The notes beneath the pieces are model-generated. The model made no database searches, was not told where the DNA came from, and saw only the letters and a program-made list of their open reading frames with translations. A stretch of 64,000 bases of DNA, taken from positions 3,224,001 to 3,288,000 of the forward strand of contig NZ_AP025476.1 of NCBI RefSeq assembly GCF_024347415.1. Reading direction: 5' to 3'. Below, piece after piece: positions 27,912 through 37,860 of this stretch. The position numbers and the translations under genes were made by a program. The stretch is from Vibrio crassostreae (lineage in GTDB: Bacteria > Pseudomonadota > Gammaproteobacteria > Enterobacterales > Vibrionaceae). Every line of letters begins with the position of its first letter. Position 1 is the first letter of the stretch.

Positions 27912-27978
27912 CATTTAACTAAGGATGGGTGATTAACTCAATCGCATCGCTTAAATTCTGTGCTTTAGACTCTAATTA

Positions 27979-29175
27979 TCAGCATTTGCTGTGAGATTCT
28001 GACCGTTCTGAATCTGATTGATTAATCTCAACCACCGAACTTCTTTCATCCAACTTAATGAACAAAGCAAGTGCACCCATTGCAGCCATACCCCAGAAGA
28101 TATTTGCACCCCAAAGCTCATAACCCCAACCACTTAAGGTGGTCATTAGTGCGATAAAGGCACCCAATGGAATCGCGTTATACAAAGCTTGTAGCGCAAC
28201 CATCTTGTTTTGTTCTTCAGATTGGATGTATTGAATAGCGGCAATATGTGCCATCGCAAACGTCACACCGTGCAGCAACTGCACCATAACCAGAGCAAAA
28301 ATCGCTGTGGTTGATGCGGTAATACCCCAACGCGCCATCACTCCAATAGCCGCGACGACAAACAAAGTACGTAGTGACCAGCCAGAGAATAATCGCTTAC
28401 TCAGAGCAAATACTGCCACCTCAGCGACAACACCTAGGCTCCACAAATAACCGATGATCGCTTCTGAGTGACCCGCTTCTTTCCAATAAATCGCACTAAA
28501 ACTGTAGTAAGCCGCATGACTACCTTGCAGCAGCGCCATCAAGGCTAAAAATTTCACCACTGACGGCTCACGCAACAGTTTACCTAACTTTGGTCGCACT
28601 GCTTGTTGCTCAGATTGCGTTACTGGCATCACGTTCGGGTTTCTCATCGCCAGAATCAATGACAGCAACACCCCCGCTAGTGCAGTATACAAAATCATGT
28701 CGGTGCCAAATTGTGCCACCAAATAACCGACAACCGTTGAACCTGCGATAAAGGCAACTGAACCCCAAAGGCGAGTTCGGCCATAGTCGAGCATTTTCAA
28801 GCGGCTATAATGATTAGCCATGGCATCAGAAAGAGGAATGATCGGCCCACAACACAGGTTAAACAGCACCGTTGCCAACAACATCAGTATAAAACTGCCA
28901 CCGGTGAAGAAGTGGAAGCCGACAAACAGCAGTGCGGCGAAACTCAAACAACGCAGAGCTGGCATCAAATGTTCAACTTTATGGATGCGCGGAGTAATCA
29001 CTAGGTTGGCCACACAACGCGTCGCAAAGCCAATACCAATCAATACGCCAATGTCCCCTGCAGAAACGCCTTGGTCTTCAAACCACAACGCCCAAAATGG
29101 CAAATACACGCCATACGCAAAAAAGAAACCAAGAAAATACTGAGAGATCCAGCCATAGGGTGAAGGGCTAAACAT
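27979..29175 (-). CDS. MFS transporter, HcaT (3-phenylpropionate permease)-like
   Basis: 398 aa major-facilitator protein with about 12 hydrophobic segments. The N-terminus SPYGWISQYFLGFFFAYGVY followed by LPFWALWFEDQGVSAGDIG is the signature of the HcaT/LacY-like (nucleoside/phenylpropionate) subgroup; DYGRTRLWGSVAFI between helices 4 and 5 is the typical MFS loop motif. Substrate is not evident. It stands between crbS (same strand, separated by a terminator) and the divergent nucleotidyltransferase gene. The C-terminus is hydrophilic and Ser/Glu-rich. Confidence 0.85.
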   Translation of the reverse strand: MFSPSPYGWISQYFLGFFFAYGVYLPFWALWFEDQGVSAGDIGVLIGIGFATRCVANLVITPRIHKVEHLMPALRCLSFAALLFVGFHFFTGGSFILMLLATVLFNLCCGPIIPLSDAMANHYSRLKMLDYGRTRLWGSVAFIAGSTVVGYLVAQFGTDMILYTALAGVLLSLILAMRNPNVMPVTQSEQQAVRPKLGKLLREPSVVKFLALMALLQGSHAAYYSFSAIYWKEAGHSEAIIGYLWSLGVVAEVAVFALSKRLFSGWSLRTLFVVAAIGVMARWGITASTTAIFALVMVQLLHGVTFAMAHIAAIQYIQSEEQNKMVALQALYNAIPLGAFIALMTTLSGWGYELWGANIFWGMAAMGALALFIKLDERSSVVEINQSDSERSESHSKC

Positions 29176-29371
29176 AAATAACCTATAAAGTGTGCAGAAA
29201 AAGGCAGCACCAATTATGCCTATCTCACATACGATGAAAAAGGGAATAATTACGGTGATAGTATTCCTATATTCAATTAGTTTGAATATCGCATTTAGAC
29301 TAAAGTCGTCTGGAGCTTCGCTGGTATTTTGTCAGACTGATTAAAGACTCCCACTTCTTCTTGTGATGCTT

Positions 29372-31198
29372 ATGCCTGACAAATTTAATATGCAGCACCC
29401 ACCCTTCGATAGCCTGTCCGACACCGAACAGTTGAAGCTGCGATCTTCATTAGACGTGGTGTATTACCGTTCTCAAGAAGTGATACTAGAAGCCGATAGG
29501 CCAAGTCGACACCTGCACATTTTGATCAAAGGGGCCGTTGAAGAACGCGCCAGCAGTGACGGTGAGATTTACGCACATTATGCCAATGACGACATTTTTG
29601 ATGTACGCAGCCAGTTTGAACCCCACACCAAACACCAATATATCGCGCTCGAAGACACATTAAGTTACCTGCTGCCCACCGATACTTTTCTCGAGCTTTA
29701 CCACGCCAATGGCCAATTCGCGGCTTACTTTGATAGTAACCTATCGACCCGAAAGGCACTGATTGAAGCCGCTCAGCAGCAACAGAATCTTGCCGAGTTC
29801 ATACTGACCAAAGTAGACGACTCAATTTATCACCCACCACTGATACTTGAACCGAACCAACCTATCAACCAAGTCACTCAAACCCTTAAAGAACAAGGGT
29901 TGGACTCGGCTCTAGTTCATTTGGAACATAATGATCCAAAAGCTATTAGATCATCATGTTCCTTCCCGTATGGAATCGTCACTCGAACCAATTTATTGCA
30001 TGCTGTGATGCTCGATAATTTCCCATTGGATGCGCCTGTCGGTGAGATCGCAACCTTCCCGGTGATGCACGTGAACCAAGGCGATTTCTTATTTAATGCC
30101 ATGATTACCATGACCAGAAACCGGGTAAAAAGGTTGATGGTTTGTGACGGTCTAGATGCTGTCGGCATGGTGGATATGACACAAATCCTCAGTGCATTCT
30201 CCACTCACTCTCACGTTCTCACTTTGCGTATTGCTCGTGCCACCAGCGTTGAAGAGTTGGCCATGGCCTCTAACAAACAGCGTCAACTGGTCGAGAGCTT
30301 ACTCAGTAATGGGATTCGCACACGCTTTATCATGGAACTGATTTCTGCGGTCAACGAACAGATCATAGAGAAGGCTTTTGAGTTGATTATCCCTCCTGCA
30401 CTGCATAACCACTGCTGCCTAATTGTGTTGGGTTCAGAAGGTCGCGGAGAGCAAATTCTCAAAACCGATCAAGACAACGCTCTGATTATTCAAGATGGTT
30501 TGGAGTGGCATCAATGCCAAAGTGCCATGAACGACCTAACCCATACATTGCAGCAATTGGGTTACCCACTATGTCCGGGCAACGTGATGGTCAACAACCC
30601 GAAATGGGTTCATTCAGAACAAGAGTGGAAGCAAACCCTCACCAGCTGGGTAAGCAAAGCAACGCCAGAGACAGTGATGGATATCGCGATCATGGCGGAC
30701 GCACACGCTGTGGCGGGTAATAGGGAACTATTAAAACCAGTGAAGCAGCACCTCAGTGATTTAATGCTAGGACAAGAGTTGATTTTGACGGAATTCTGCC
30801 GCCCAGCGCTGAACTTCTCAGTACCCCTCACTCTATTTGGCAATGTGAAGCAATCCAAGTCAGGGCTCGATATCAAACAAGGCGGTATTTTCCCTATCGT
30901 GCATGGTGTGAGAGCACTTTGTCTTGAGCATGGTGTCACCGTAAACAACACCTTCGAACGCATTGAGCAGCTGGTCAGCAAGAAGGTATTAGAGCAAAGC
31001 ACCGCGGATAATCTCAGTGAAGCACTCAAGCAATTCTTTAAGTGGCGCTTAGCCCAAAGGCTTTCTCAACAGCACAGCAGCAACAAAATTAACGTCAAAC
31101 TGATGGAGCGAGCAGACAGAGATTTGCTTCGTCATAGCCTGCACGTGGTGAAGAAATTCAAGCAATGGCTCGGCTACCACTATCAGATACGAGATTAG
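29372..31198 (+). CDS. cNMP-binding / CBS / DUF294 nucleotidyltransferase protein
   Basis: 608 aa from ATG 29372 (GTG 29363 is an alternative; neither has a strong Shine-Dalgarno). Order: an N-terminal cyclic-nucleotide-binding-like domain (about 10-120), a CBS pair (about 150-270; GLDSALVHLEHN, GIVTRTNLLHAV, VKRLMVCDGLDAVGMVDM), a GlnD-like nucleotidyltransferase domain (about 315-440) with motif GSEGRGEQ from residue 354 and the acid pair in KTDQDNALI, and a DUF294 C-terminal helical domain. The active-site residues are intact. It is presumed to be a signal-transduction nucleotidyltransferase; the target is unknown. It forms an operon with the exonuclease 11 bp downstream, and acs follows. 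Confidence 0.88.
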   Translation: MPDKFNMQHPPFDSLSDTEQLKLRSSLDVVYYRSQEVILEADRPSRHLHILIKGAVEERASSDGEIYAHYANDDIFDVRSQFEPHTKHQYIALEDTLSYLLPTDTFLELYHANGQFAAYFDSNLSTRKALIEAAQQQQNLAEFILTKVDDSIYHPPLILEPNQPINQVTQTLKEQGLDSALVHLEHNDPKAIRSSCSFPYGIVTRTNLLHAVMLDNFPLDAPVGEIATFPVMHVNQGDFLFNAMITMTRNRVKRLMVCDGLDAVGMVDMTQILSAFSTHSHVLTLRIARATSVEELAMASNKQRQLVESLLSNGIRTRFIMELISAVNEQIIEKAFELIIPPALHNHCCLIVLGSEGRGEQILKTDQDNALIIQDGLEWHQCQSAMNDLTHTLQQLGYPLCPGNVMVNNPKWVHSEQEWKQTLTSWVSKATPETVMDIAIMADAHAVAGNRELLKPVKQHLSDLMLGQELILTEFCRPALNFSVPLTLFGNVKQSKSGLDIKQGGIFPIVHGVRALCLEHGVTVNNTFERIEQLVSKKVLEQSTADNLSEALKQFFKWRLAQRLSQQHSSNKINVKLMERADRDLLRHSLHVVKKFKQWLGYHYQIRD

Positions 31199-31209
31199 GC
31201 AATTGAACG

Positions 31210-31842
31210 ATGAATAGGTTGGTTCGCTATTACTGGCATCACAAGCTCAAAGGCTCTCTTTACCAGCCTCTATTTACTGCGCCTATTGATCATGAATATG
31301 TATCACTCGATTGTGAAACCACCAGCCTAGACCCCAATCAGGCGGAATTAGTCACTATTGCCGCGACCAAGATCATCGGTAACCGAATCATTACTAGCCA
31401 ACCTTTTGAAGTCCGATTGCGCGCCCCGCAATCGCTCGATTGCAATTCAATAAAAATCCACCGCATTCGTCATCAAGATCTAAAGCACGGCATCGAAGAA
31501 AAACAGGCTTTAGTTGAGCTACTGAACTTCATTGGTAATCGTCCTTTAGTCGGCTATCACATCCGCTATGATAAAAAAATTCTCGACCGCGCCTGTTTAA
31601 AACAACTTGGATTTCCACTGCCTAACCGATTAGTCGAAGTGAGCCAACTCTATCAAGACAAACTCGAAAGACAGCTGCCCAATGCCTATTTTGATCTCAG
31701 TATGGATGCGATTTGTCGCCAGCTCGATTTACCGATTCCAGTCAATAAACATGATGCATTACAAGACGCTATCTCCGCTGCGCTGATCTTTGTACGCCTT
31801 AAACATGGTGACCTGCCCCGTTTCAACTCTTCTTATTCTTAA
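31210..31842 (+). CDS. DEDDh 3'-5' exonuclease (DnaQ/PolC-like)
   Basis: 210 aa. Exonuclease motifs are complete: ExoI LDCETTSLDP (Asp and Glu, about 34-43), ExoII VGYHIRYDKKIL (Asp, about 116-127), ExoIII NKHDALQDA (His and Asp, about 180-190). It resembles the epsilon-subunit exonuclease fold but lacks other DNA polymerase III features, so it is a stand-alone DNA or RNA 3'-5' exonuclease. It is coupled to the nucleotidyltransferase gene (11-bp gap) and sits before acs; this pairing next to acetate genes is also what I recall from V. cholerae. Confidence 0.87.
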   Translation: MNRLVRYYWHHKLKGSLYQPLFTAPIDHEYVSLDCETTSLDPNQAELVTIAATKIIGNRIITSQPFEVRLRAPQSLDCNSIKIHRIRHQDLKHGIEEKQALVELLNFIGNRPLVGYHIRYDKKILDRACLKQLGFPLPNRLVEVSQLYQDKLERQLPNAYFDLSMDAICRQLDLPIPVNKHDALQDAISAALIFVRLKHGDLPRFNSSYS

Positions 31843-32060
31843 TTCAACCACTGGCGCTTCACATAGAGAGCAATATCTCAAAAATGAACTTAACTCGCTA
31901 TTTTGTAAGTGAAAAGCAGCGTCTCATCCTAAAGTCTAATTGTGGAAATCGCCGTCCTAGCCGAGAGTGATAACACAAAGATGGTTCTGTAATAGACCTA
32001 GAAACTGAACACAAAGGAAGTTGCCAGTTCATTAGGAATGTAGGCACAAGGAGAGATGCA
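31843..32060. other. acs control region
   Basis: 218 bp between the exonuclease gene and acs. It holds TCCTAAAGTC at 31927-31936, sharing the CTAAAGT core found upstream of two other genes in this region. No certain promoter was picked. Shine-Dalgarno AAGGAGAG is at 32048-32055. Confidence 0.5.
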
Positions 32061-34010
32061 ATGAGTGAAGCCCACGTTTATCCGGTAAAAGAAAATATTA
32101 AATCAACCACACACGCGGATAATGACACTTACCTAGCCATGTACCAGCAATCTGTTTCTGACCCTGAAGGCTTTTGGGGTGAACACGGAAAAATCGTTGA
32201 TTGGATTAAACCTTTCACACAGGTAAAAAACACCTCTTTCGACCCTGGCCACATCGACATCCGCTGGTTTGAAGATGGCACGCTTAACGTTTCGGCTAAC
32301 TGTATCGACCGCCACCTTGCTGAACGCGGTGATGAAGTCGCTATCATCTGGGAAGGCGATGACCCGGCAGATGATAAAACTCTAACTTTTAATGAACTGC
32401 ACAAAGAAGTGTGCCTGTTTTCGAATGCTCTAAAAGAGCAAGGCGTACGCAAAGGTGATGTGGTTTGTTTATACATGCCAATGGTGCCAGAAGCGGCAGT
32501 AGCAATGCTGGCATGTACCCGTATCGGTGCGGTTCACACGGTAGTATTTGGTGGTTTCTCACCAGAAGCACTGTCTGGTCGTATTATCGATTCAAATTCT
32601 AAAGTCGTTATCACTGCCGATGAAGGCGTGCGTGGCGGCCGTGCGGTTCCACTGAAGAAAAACGTCGATGAAGCTCTGACCAACCCTGAAGTGAAGAACA
32701 TCGAGAAGGTTGTAGTATTCAAGCGTACTGGCGGTGATGTGGCTTGGCATGAACACCGTGATGTGTGGTGGCATGATGCTATTGCAAACGTATCGGCAGA
32801 TTGCCCACCAGAAGAGATGAACGCAGAAGATCCACTATTCATCCTTTATACGTCAGGCTCAACGGGTAAACCTAAAGGTGTTATGCACACCACAGGTGGT
32901 TACCTGGTTTATGCAGCGATGACATTCAAATACGTATTCGATTACCAAGAAGGCGAGACGTTTTGGTGTACTGCGGATGTGGGCTGGATTACGGGTCACA
33001 CATACCTTGTATACGGGCCACTAGCTAATGGTGCAAAAACTATTTTGTTTGAAGGCGTGCCAAACTACCCGAACACAAGCCGTATGAGTGAAGTGGTCGA
33101 TAAGCACCAAGTGAATATTCTTTACACAGCACCAACTGCGATTCGTGCATTGATGGCGAAAGGCAATGAAGCCGTTGAAGGCACATCTCGTGACAGCCTA
33201 AGAATCATGGGCTCAGTAGGCGAACCTATTAACCCTGAAGCTTGGGAGTGGTACTACAAAACGATTGGTAACGAACAGTCTCCAATTGTCGATACTTGGT
33301 GGCAAACAGAAACGGGCGGCATCTTAATCGCACCGCTACCGGGCGCAACCGATCTAAAACCAGGTTCAGCGACGCGTCCATTCTTTGGTGTGCAACCTGC
33401 GTTAGTTGATAACATGGGTAATATCATTGAGGGTGCAACAGACGGCAACCTAGTCATTCTAGACTCTTGGCCGGGCCAAATGCGTACCGTTCATGGCGAT
33501 CATGACCGCTTCGAACAGACTTACTTCTCTACATTTAAGGGCATGTACTTCACCAGTGACGGCGCTCGTCGCGATGAAGACGGTTACTACTGGATTACTG
33601 GTCGTGTTGATGACGTACTTAATGTCTCTGGTCACCGTATGGGTACTGCTGAGATTGAATCTGCTCTAGTAGCGTTCGATAAGATTGCAGAGGCTGCGAT
33701 TGTCGGTATCCCTCATGATATTAAAGGCCAAGCCATTTACGCTTACATCACGCTGAATGATGGTGAGTTCCCAACCGCAGAGCTTCATAAAGAGGTGAAA
33801 GACTGGGTACGTAAAGAAATTGGACCAATTGCAACGCCAGATGTACTGCACTGGACTGACTCTCTGCCAAAAACTCGTTCAGGTAAAATCATGCGTCGTA
33901 TCCTACGTAAGATTGCTACCGGAGATACAGGTAACCTAGGTGATACCTCAACACTAGCCGACCCAAGCGTGGTTGATAAGCTGATTGCTGAGAAAGCAGA
34001 ACTGGCATAA
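32061..34010 (+). CDS. acs: Acetyl-CoA synthetase
   Basis: 649 aa, usual family length. It activates acetate to acetyl-CoA via acetyl-AMP, the high-affinity acetate assimilation route. Visible: P-loop [16 protein letters not shown], the A8 hinge region [18 protein letters not shown] and the catalytic, acetylation-regulated Lys609 in [12 protein letters not shown]. The start ATG follows AAGGAGAG. In Vibrio it is a target of CrbS/CrbR; both regulators and a putative acetate symporter are in this window. A terminator follows. Confidence 0.97.
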   Translation: MSEAHVYPVKENIKSTTHADNDTYLAMYQQSVSDPEGFWGEHGKIVDWIKPFTQVKNTSFDPGHIDIRWFEDGTLNVSANCIDRHLAERGDEVAIIWEGDDPADDKTLTFNELHKEVCLFSNALKEQGVRKGDVVCLYMPMVPEAAVAMLACTRIGAVHTVVFGGFSPEALSGRIIDSNSKVVITADEGVRGGRAVPLKKNVDEALTNPEVKNIEKVVVFKRTGGDVAWHEHRDVWWHDAIANVSADCPPEEMNAEDPLFILYTSGSTGKPKGVMHTTGGYLVYAAMTFKYVFDYQEGETFWCTADVGWITGHTYLVYGPLANGAKTILFEGVPNYPNTSRMSEVVDKHQVNILYTAPTAIRALMAKGNEAVEGTSRDSLRIMGSVGEPINPEAWEWYYKTIGNEQSPIVDTWWQTETGGILIAPLPGATDLKPGSATRPFFGVQPALVDNMGNIIEGATDGNLVILDSWPGQMRTVHGDHDRFEQTYFSTFKGMYFTSDGARRDEDGYYWITGRVDDVLNVSGHRMGTAEIESALVAFDKIAEAAIVGIPHDIKGQAIYAYITLNDGEFPTAELHKEVKDWVRKEIGPIATPDVLHWTDSLPKTRSGKIMRRILRKIATGDTGNLGDTSTLADPSVVDKLIAEKAELA

Positions 34011-34055
34011 GCAACCCGTTACACCCTGAATTACTGTTTAAAACAGACCTTACCT

Positions 34056-34085
34056 AAACCGTCACCTATGTGGCGGTTTTTTTAT
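34056..34085 (+). terminator. acs terminator
   Basis: AAACCGTCAC / GTGGCGGTTT (one G-U pair), 4-nt loop, T-run. Confidence 0.9.
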
Positions 34086-34216
34086 GGCTGATCTTGATCT
34101 CAAATATCCTCGACAAAATTAAGGCTATGACGCTTTTTTGTTAAGTTGGTAACAATTCCACGCTGTATCAATAGGAGATTAGACCAGTAAATTGCTGCGA
34201 TTTGCGCTGAATTAGC

Positions 34217-34222
34217 TATAAT
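34217..34222 (+). promoter_or_regulatory. Possible -10 of the aroQ-accBC promoter
   Basis: Consensus TATAAT at 34217-34222 upstream of aroQ; the best -35 candidate TTGCTG (34192-34197) has a long 19-bp spacer, so the promoter call is tentative. The region 34086-34332 holds no gene. Confidence 0.45.
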
Positions 34223-34332
34223 CTGGTTCTAATTTTTAAATTTGGGTTTTTCTCACTGGAAATTAACCCCAAATTTTCAATAAAATGGCAACATTCACGT
34301 TCGTAAACACGATAAAGGAAGATAGCCCCACG

Positions 34333-34782
34333 ATGTCTACAAAGTTTCGCATTCTAGTTTTAAATGGCCCAAACCTTAACCTGTTAGGCCTTAGAGAGCC
34401 TGCACACTACGGTTCTCAAACACTTGACCAGATTATTAGCTCACTGACCGAGCAGGCGAAAGCACACGATGTTGAGCTATCTCACTTACAGTCAAATCGC
34501 GAGTATGAACTGATTGAAGCGATCCATAGTGCTTATCAAAATGTTGATTTTATTATTATCAACCCAGCAGCCTTTACACACACCAGTGTGGCACTGCGTG
34601 ATGCACTACTTGGCGTTGCAATCCCATTTATTGAGGTCCATCTATCGAATGTTCACGCGCGTGAGTCATTCCGTCACCACTCTTACCTATCTGATAAAGC
34701 AGAAGGTGTGATTTGTGGCTTAGGTGCCCAAGGTTATCAATTTGCTTTGACCGCTGCGCTCAGCAAGCTCAACTCAAAGTAA
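34333..34782 (+). CDS. aroQ: 3-dehydroquinate dehydratase, type II
   Basis: 149 aa from ATG 34333 (AAGGAAG 11 bp upstream); the frame is open to 34285, but the extra 16 residues are not usual for the family. It removes water from 3-dehydroquinate in the shikimate pathway; type II enzymes are dodecamers. Visible: [15 protein letters not shown] at the N-terminus, the flexible catalytic loop [10 protein letters not shown] with the conserved Tyr, [16 protein letters not shown], and [18 protein letters not shown] with the catalytic His. It sits upstream of accBC, as in many gammaproteobacteria. Confidence 0.95.
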   Translation: MSTKFRILVLNGPNLNLLGLREPAHYGSQTLDQIISSLTEQAKAHDVELSHLQSNREYELIEAIHSAYQNVDFIIINPAAFTHTSVALRDALLGVAIPFIEVHLSNVHARESFRHHSYLSDKAEGVICGLGAQGYQFALTAALSKLNSK

Positions 34783-34856
34783 ACATAAACAACGAACTAT
34801 TACTAACCTACTCAGTCAAAGAGTAAGTTCAATTAACAGATAAAGAGAAAGAAACA

Positions 34857-35312
34857 ATGGATATTCGCAAAATCAAAAAGCTAATCGAATTGGTTGAAGA
34901 GTCTGGTATTTCTGAGCTAGAAATCTCTGAAGGTGAAGAGTCAGTACGAATCAGTCGTAACAGCACTGCACCTGTAGCACCTGTTCAATATGCAGCAGCT
35001 CCAGCTCCTGTAGCAGCGGCAGCAGCTCCTGCGGCGGCACCTGTAGCAGCAGAAGCAGCGGCTCCTGCAGTTCCAGCGGGCCACCAAGTTCTTTCTCCAA
35101 TGGTTGGTACTTTCTACGGCGCTCCAAGCCCAGACGCAAAACCATTCGTTAAAGTTGGTCAATCTGTAACTGCTGGCGAAACTCTATGTATCGTTGAAGC
35201 AATGAAAATGATGAACCAAATCGAAGCTGATAAATCTGGTGTTGTAACAGCTATCCTAGTTGAAGACGGTCAACCAGTAGAATTCGACCAAGCTCTAGTA
35301 ATTATCGAATAA
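34857..35312 (+). CDS. accB: Biotin carboxyl carrier protein of acetyl-CoA carboxylase
   Basis: 151 aa. An N-terminal AccC-binding helical region (1-35), an Ala/Pro/Val-rich flexible linker (about 38-75), and a C-terminal biotinyl domain with the biotin-carrying Lys117 in [11 protein letters not shown] and the thumb-like region [19 protein letters not shown]. It carries carboxybiotin between AccC and AccAD in fatty acid synthesis. accC follows after 15 bp. AAAGAGAAAG precedes the start. Confidence 0.97.
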   Translation: MDIRKIKKLIELVEESGISELEISEGEESVRISRNSTAPVAPVQYAAAPAPVAAAAAPAAAPVAAEAAAPAVPAGHQVLSPMVGTFYGAPSPDAKPFVKVGQSVTAGETLCIVEAMKMMNQIEADKSGVVTAILVEDGQPVEFDQALVIIE

Positions 35313-35327
35313 TAGAGAGCACTCATT

Positions 35328-36671
35328 ATGTTAGATAAATTAGTAATCGCGAACCGTGGTGAGATTGCACTACGTATTCTGCGTGCATGTAAAGAGCTTG
35401 GCATTAAAACGGTAGCGGTTCACTCAACTGCTGACCGTGATCTTAAGCACGTACTACTTGCAGACGAAACCATTTGTATCGGTCCAGCTCGTGGTATCGA
35501 TAGCTACCTAAACATCCCTCGTATCATCAGCGCAGCTGAAGTTACAGGTGCAGTAGCAGTTCACCCTGGCTACGGCTTCCTATCTGAAAATGCAGACTTC
35601 GCAGAACAGGTAGAACGCAGTGGCTTTATCTTCGTTGGCCCTAAAGCTGAAACCATTCGCATGATGGGTGACAAAGTGTCAGCTATCACGTCAATGAAGA
35701 AAGCTGGCGTACCTTGTGTACCAGGTTCTGACGGTCCTCTTGATGACGACGAAGCGAAAAACAAAGCGCACGCTAAGCGTATTGGCTTCCCAGTAATCAT
35801 CAAGGCATCTGGCGGCGGCGGCGGTCGTGGTATGCGTGTTGTTCGTTCTGAAGCAGAGCTAACAGAAGCTATCGCGATGACTCGCGCTGAAGCAAAAGCA
35901 TGTTTCAACAACGACATGGTTTACATGGAGAAATTCCTAGAAAACCCACGTCACATTGAAGTACAAGTGCTTGCAGATGGCCAAGGTAATGCTATCCACC
36001 TAGGTGAGCGTGACTGTTCAATGCAGCGTCGTCACCAGAAAGTTGTGGAAGAAGCGCCAGCTCCAGGTATCACTGAAGAGATGCGTAAGTACATCGGCGA
36101 ACGCTGTACACGTGCATGTATTGAGATCGGTTACCGCGGTGCAGGTACATTTGAATTCCTATACGAGAACGGTGAGTTCTACTTCATCGAAATGAACACT
36201 CGTATTCAGGTTGAGCACACGATTACTGAAATGGTAACGGGTATCGACCTAGTGAAAGAACAGCTACGTATTGCAGCTGGTCAGCCTCTATCATTCACTC
36301 AGGATGATATTAAGCTGCGCGGCCACTCAATCGAATGTCGTATCAATGCTGAAGATCCAGTTCGTTTCCTACCTTCACCAGGTAAGATTGAACGTTTCCA
36401 CGCACCAGGCGGCATGGGCGTACGTTGGGAATCTCACATCTACACTGGTTACACAGTGCCACCACACTACGATTCAATGATTGGTAAGCTGATCACTTAC
36501 GGTGAGAACCGTGATGTGGCTATCGCTCGTATGAAGAACGCATTGGGTGAAATGATTGTTGAAGGTATTAACGTTAATACTGAGCTTCAACTGTCTATTA
36601 TGAACGACGAAAACTTCCAACACGGTGGTGCAAACATCCACTACCTTGAGAAGAAACTTGGTTTGTCATAA
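35328..36671 (+). CDS. accC: Biotin carboxylase subunit of acetyl-CoA carboxylase
   Basis: 447 aa; ATP-dependent carboxylation of the biotin on AccB. It has an N-terminal biotin-carboxylase domain ([20 protein letters not shown]), a central ATP-grasp domain with the Gly-rich loop [12 protein letters not shown] (about 160-172) and the catalytic region [20 protein letters not shown], and a C-terminal domain with [20 protein letters not shown]. Full length. Co-transcribed with accB; a terminator follows. Confidence 0.97.
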   Translation: MLDKLVIANRGEIALRILRACKELGIKTVAVHSTADRDLKHVLLADETICIGPARGIDSYLNIPRIISAAEVTGAVAVHPGYGFLSENADFAEQVERSGFIFVGPKAETIRMMGDKVSAITSMKKAGVPCVPGSDGPLDDDEAKNKAHAKRIGFPVIIKASGGGGGRGMRVVRSEAELTEAIAMTRAEAKACFNNDMVYMEKFLENPRHIEVQVLADGQGNAIHLGERDCSMQRRHQKVVEEAPAPGITEEMRKYIGERCTRACIEIGYRGAGTFEFLYENGEFYFIEMNTRIQVEHTITEMVTGIDLVKEQLRIAAGQPLSFTQDDIKLRGHSIECRINAEDPVRFLPSPGKIERFHAPGGMGVRWESHIYTGYTVPPHYDSMIGKLITYGENRDVAIARMKNALGEMIVEGINVNTELQLSIMNDENFQHGGANIHYLEKKLGLS

Positions 36672-36692
36672 TCCGTTCGTTTAAGAACAGTC

Positions 36693-36719
36693 AAAATGCT
36701 CACTTCGGTGAGCATTTTT
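36693..36719 (+). terminator. accC terminator
   Basis: 11-bp stem AAAATGCTCAC / GTGAGCATTTT with a TTCG tetraloop and T-run. Confidence 0.9.
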
Positions 36720-36841
36720 GTTTTTGAGCCGCCGAAAAACTCAATCTTTAATCCCCATTATATTCCGTGGGGTTTTGGTGAATTTGCTCATATTTTCTGC
36801 TAGACTCGCCATCCAATTTTTCTCATATAGAAGATGCAGCC

Positions 36842-37729
36842 ATGCCTTGGATTCAAATCAAGCTTAATGCTACCAATGAAAATGCCGAACAAATCGGCGA
36901 CATGTTAATGGAAGAGACTGGTGCTCTTTCTGTAACTTTCCTGGATGCACAAGATACCCCTGTATTTGAGCCTCTGCCGGGCGAAACTCGCCTTTGGGGT
37001 GATACTGACATTCTCGCGCTTTACGACGCTGAGACTGATACTGGTGTCGTTCTAGCGCAGATTAAAGCAAGTAACATGTTCCCTGCAGACTTTGCTCATA
37101 AAGTAGAGCAAATTGAAGACAAGGATTGGGAACGTGAATGGATGGACAACTTCCACCCAATGAAGTTTGGTGAGCGTTTATGGATCTGCCCTAGCTGGCG
37201 CGATATCCCTGAACCTGACGCTGTCAACGTAATGCTAGACCCAGGCCTTGCATTTGGTACCGGTACTCACCCGACAACGGCACTGTGTCTTGAGTGGCTT
37301 GAAGGCTTAGACCTGACAGGCAAAACCGTAATCGACTTCGGTTGTGGCTCAGGCATCCTAGCGATCGCGGCGATCAAACTAGGCGCGGCAAAAGTTATCG
37401 GGATCGATATTGATCCTCAAGCTCTGCTTGCATCAAAAGACAACGCACAACGCAATGGCGTTGCTGAACAACTCGAAGTGTTCTTACCACAAGATCAACC
37501 GGAAGGTTTGCTGGCTGACGTTGTTGTTGCCAACATTCTTGCAGGTCCATTACGCGACCTTTCTGGCATCATCAAAGGCCTAGTTAAGCCAAATGGTGTG
37601 CTTGCGATGTCGGGTGTTTTAGATACACAAGCGGAAGATGTGGCGACTTATTATCGTGATGAGCTTCACATTGATCCGATCATTGAACAACAAGAATGGT
37701 GCCGAATCTCAGGTCGCAAGCAAGGCTAG
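36842..37729 (+). CDS. prmA: Ribosomal protein L11 methyltransferase
   Basis: 295 aa. An N-terminal substrate-recognition domain (1-60; [19 protein letters not shown]) and a class I SAM-methyltransferase domain with motif [16 protein letters not shown] (about 163-177) and the NPPY-like segment [13 protein letters not shown]. It trimethylates L11, whose gene rplK is also in this window at 61.8-62.2 kb. It lies upstream of dusB-fis, the usual order in vibrios and E. coli relatives. Confidence 0.96.
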   Translation: MPWIQIKLNATNENAEQIGDMLMEETGALSVTFLDAQDTPVFEPLPGETRLWGDTDILALYDAETDTGVVLAQIKASNMFPADFAHKVEQIEDKDWEREWMDNFHPMKFGERLWICPSWRDIPEPDAVNVMLDPGLAFGTGTHPTTALCLEWLEGLDLTGKTVIDFGCGSGILAIAAIKLGAAKVIGIDIDPQALLASKDNAQRNGVAEQLEVFLPQDQPEGLLADVVVANILAGPLRDLSGIIKGLVKPNGVLAMSGVLDTQAEDVATYYRDELHIDPIIEQQEWCRISGRKQG

Positions 37730-37804
37730 ACAAGACTTTGGGCGCTAATTGACTGAAATTTAAACAAATTACAAAAACAAATTGTAAATGCTCAAATATT
37801 AGTC

Positions 37805-37833
37805 TTTTCACGCAGCGAAAAAATGCGTAAAAT
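37805..37833 (+). promoter_or_regulatory. dusB-fis promoter with GC-rich discriminator
   Basis: -35 TTTTCA (37805-37810), 17-bp spacer, -10 TAAAAT (37828-37833), then discriminator GCGCGCCC. A GC-rich discriminator is the hallmark of ppGpp/DksA-repressed, growth-rate-controlled promoters such as E. coli fis. The leader would be only about 20 nt. Confidence 0.7.
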
Positions 37834-37860
37834 GCGCGCCCTTGCTGGTACAGAACTGTG

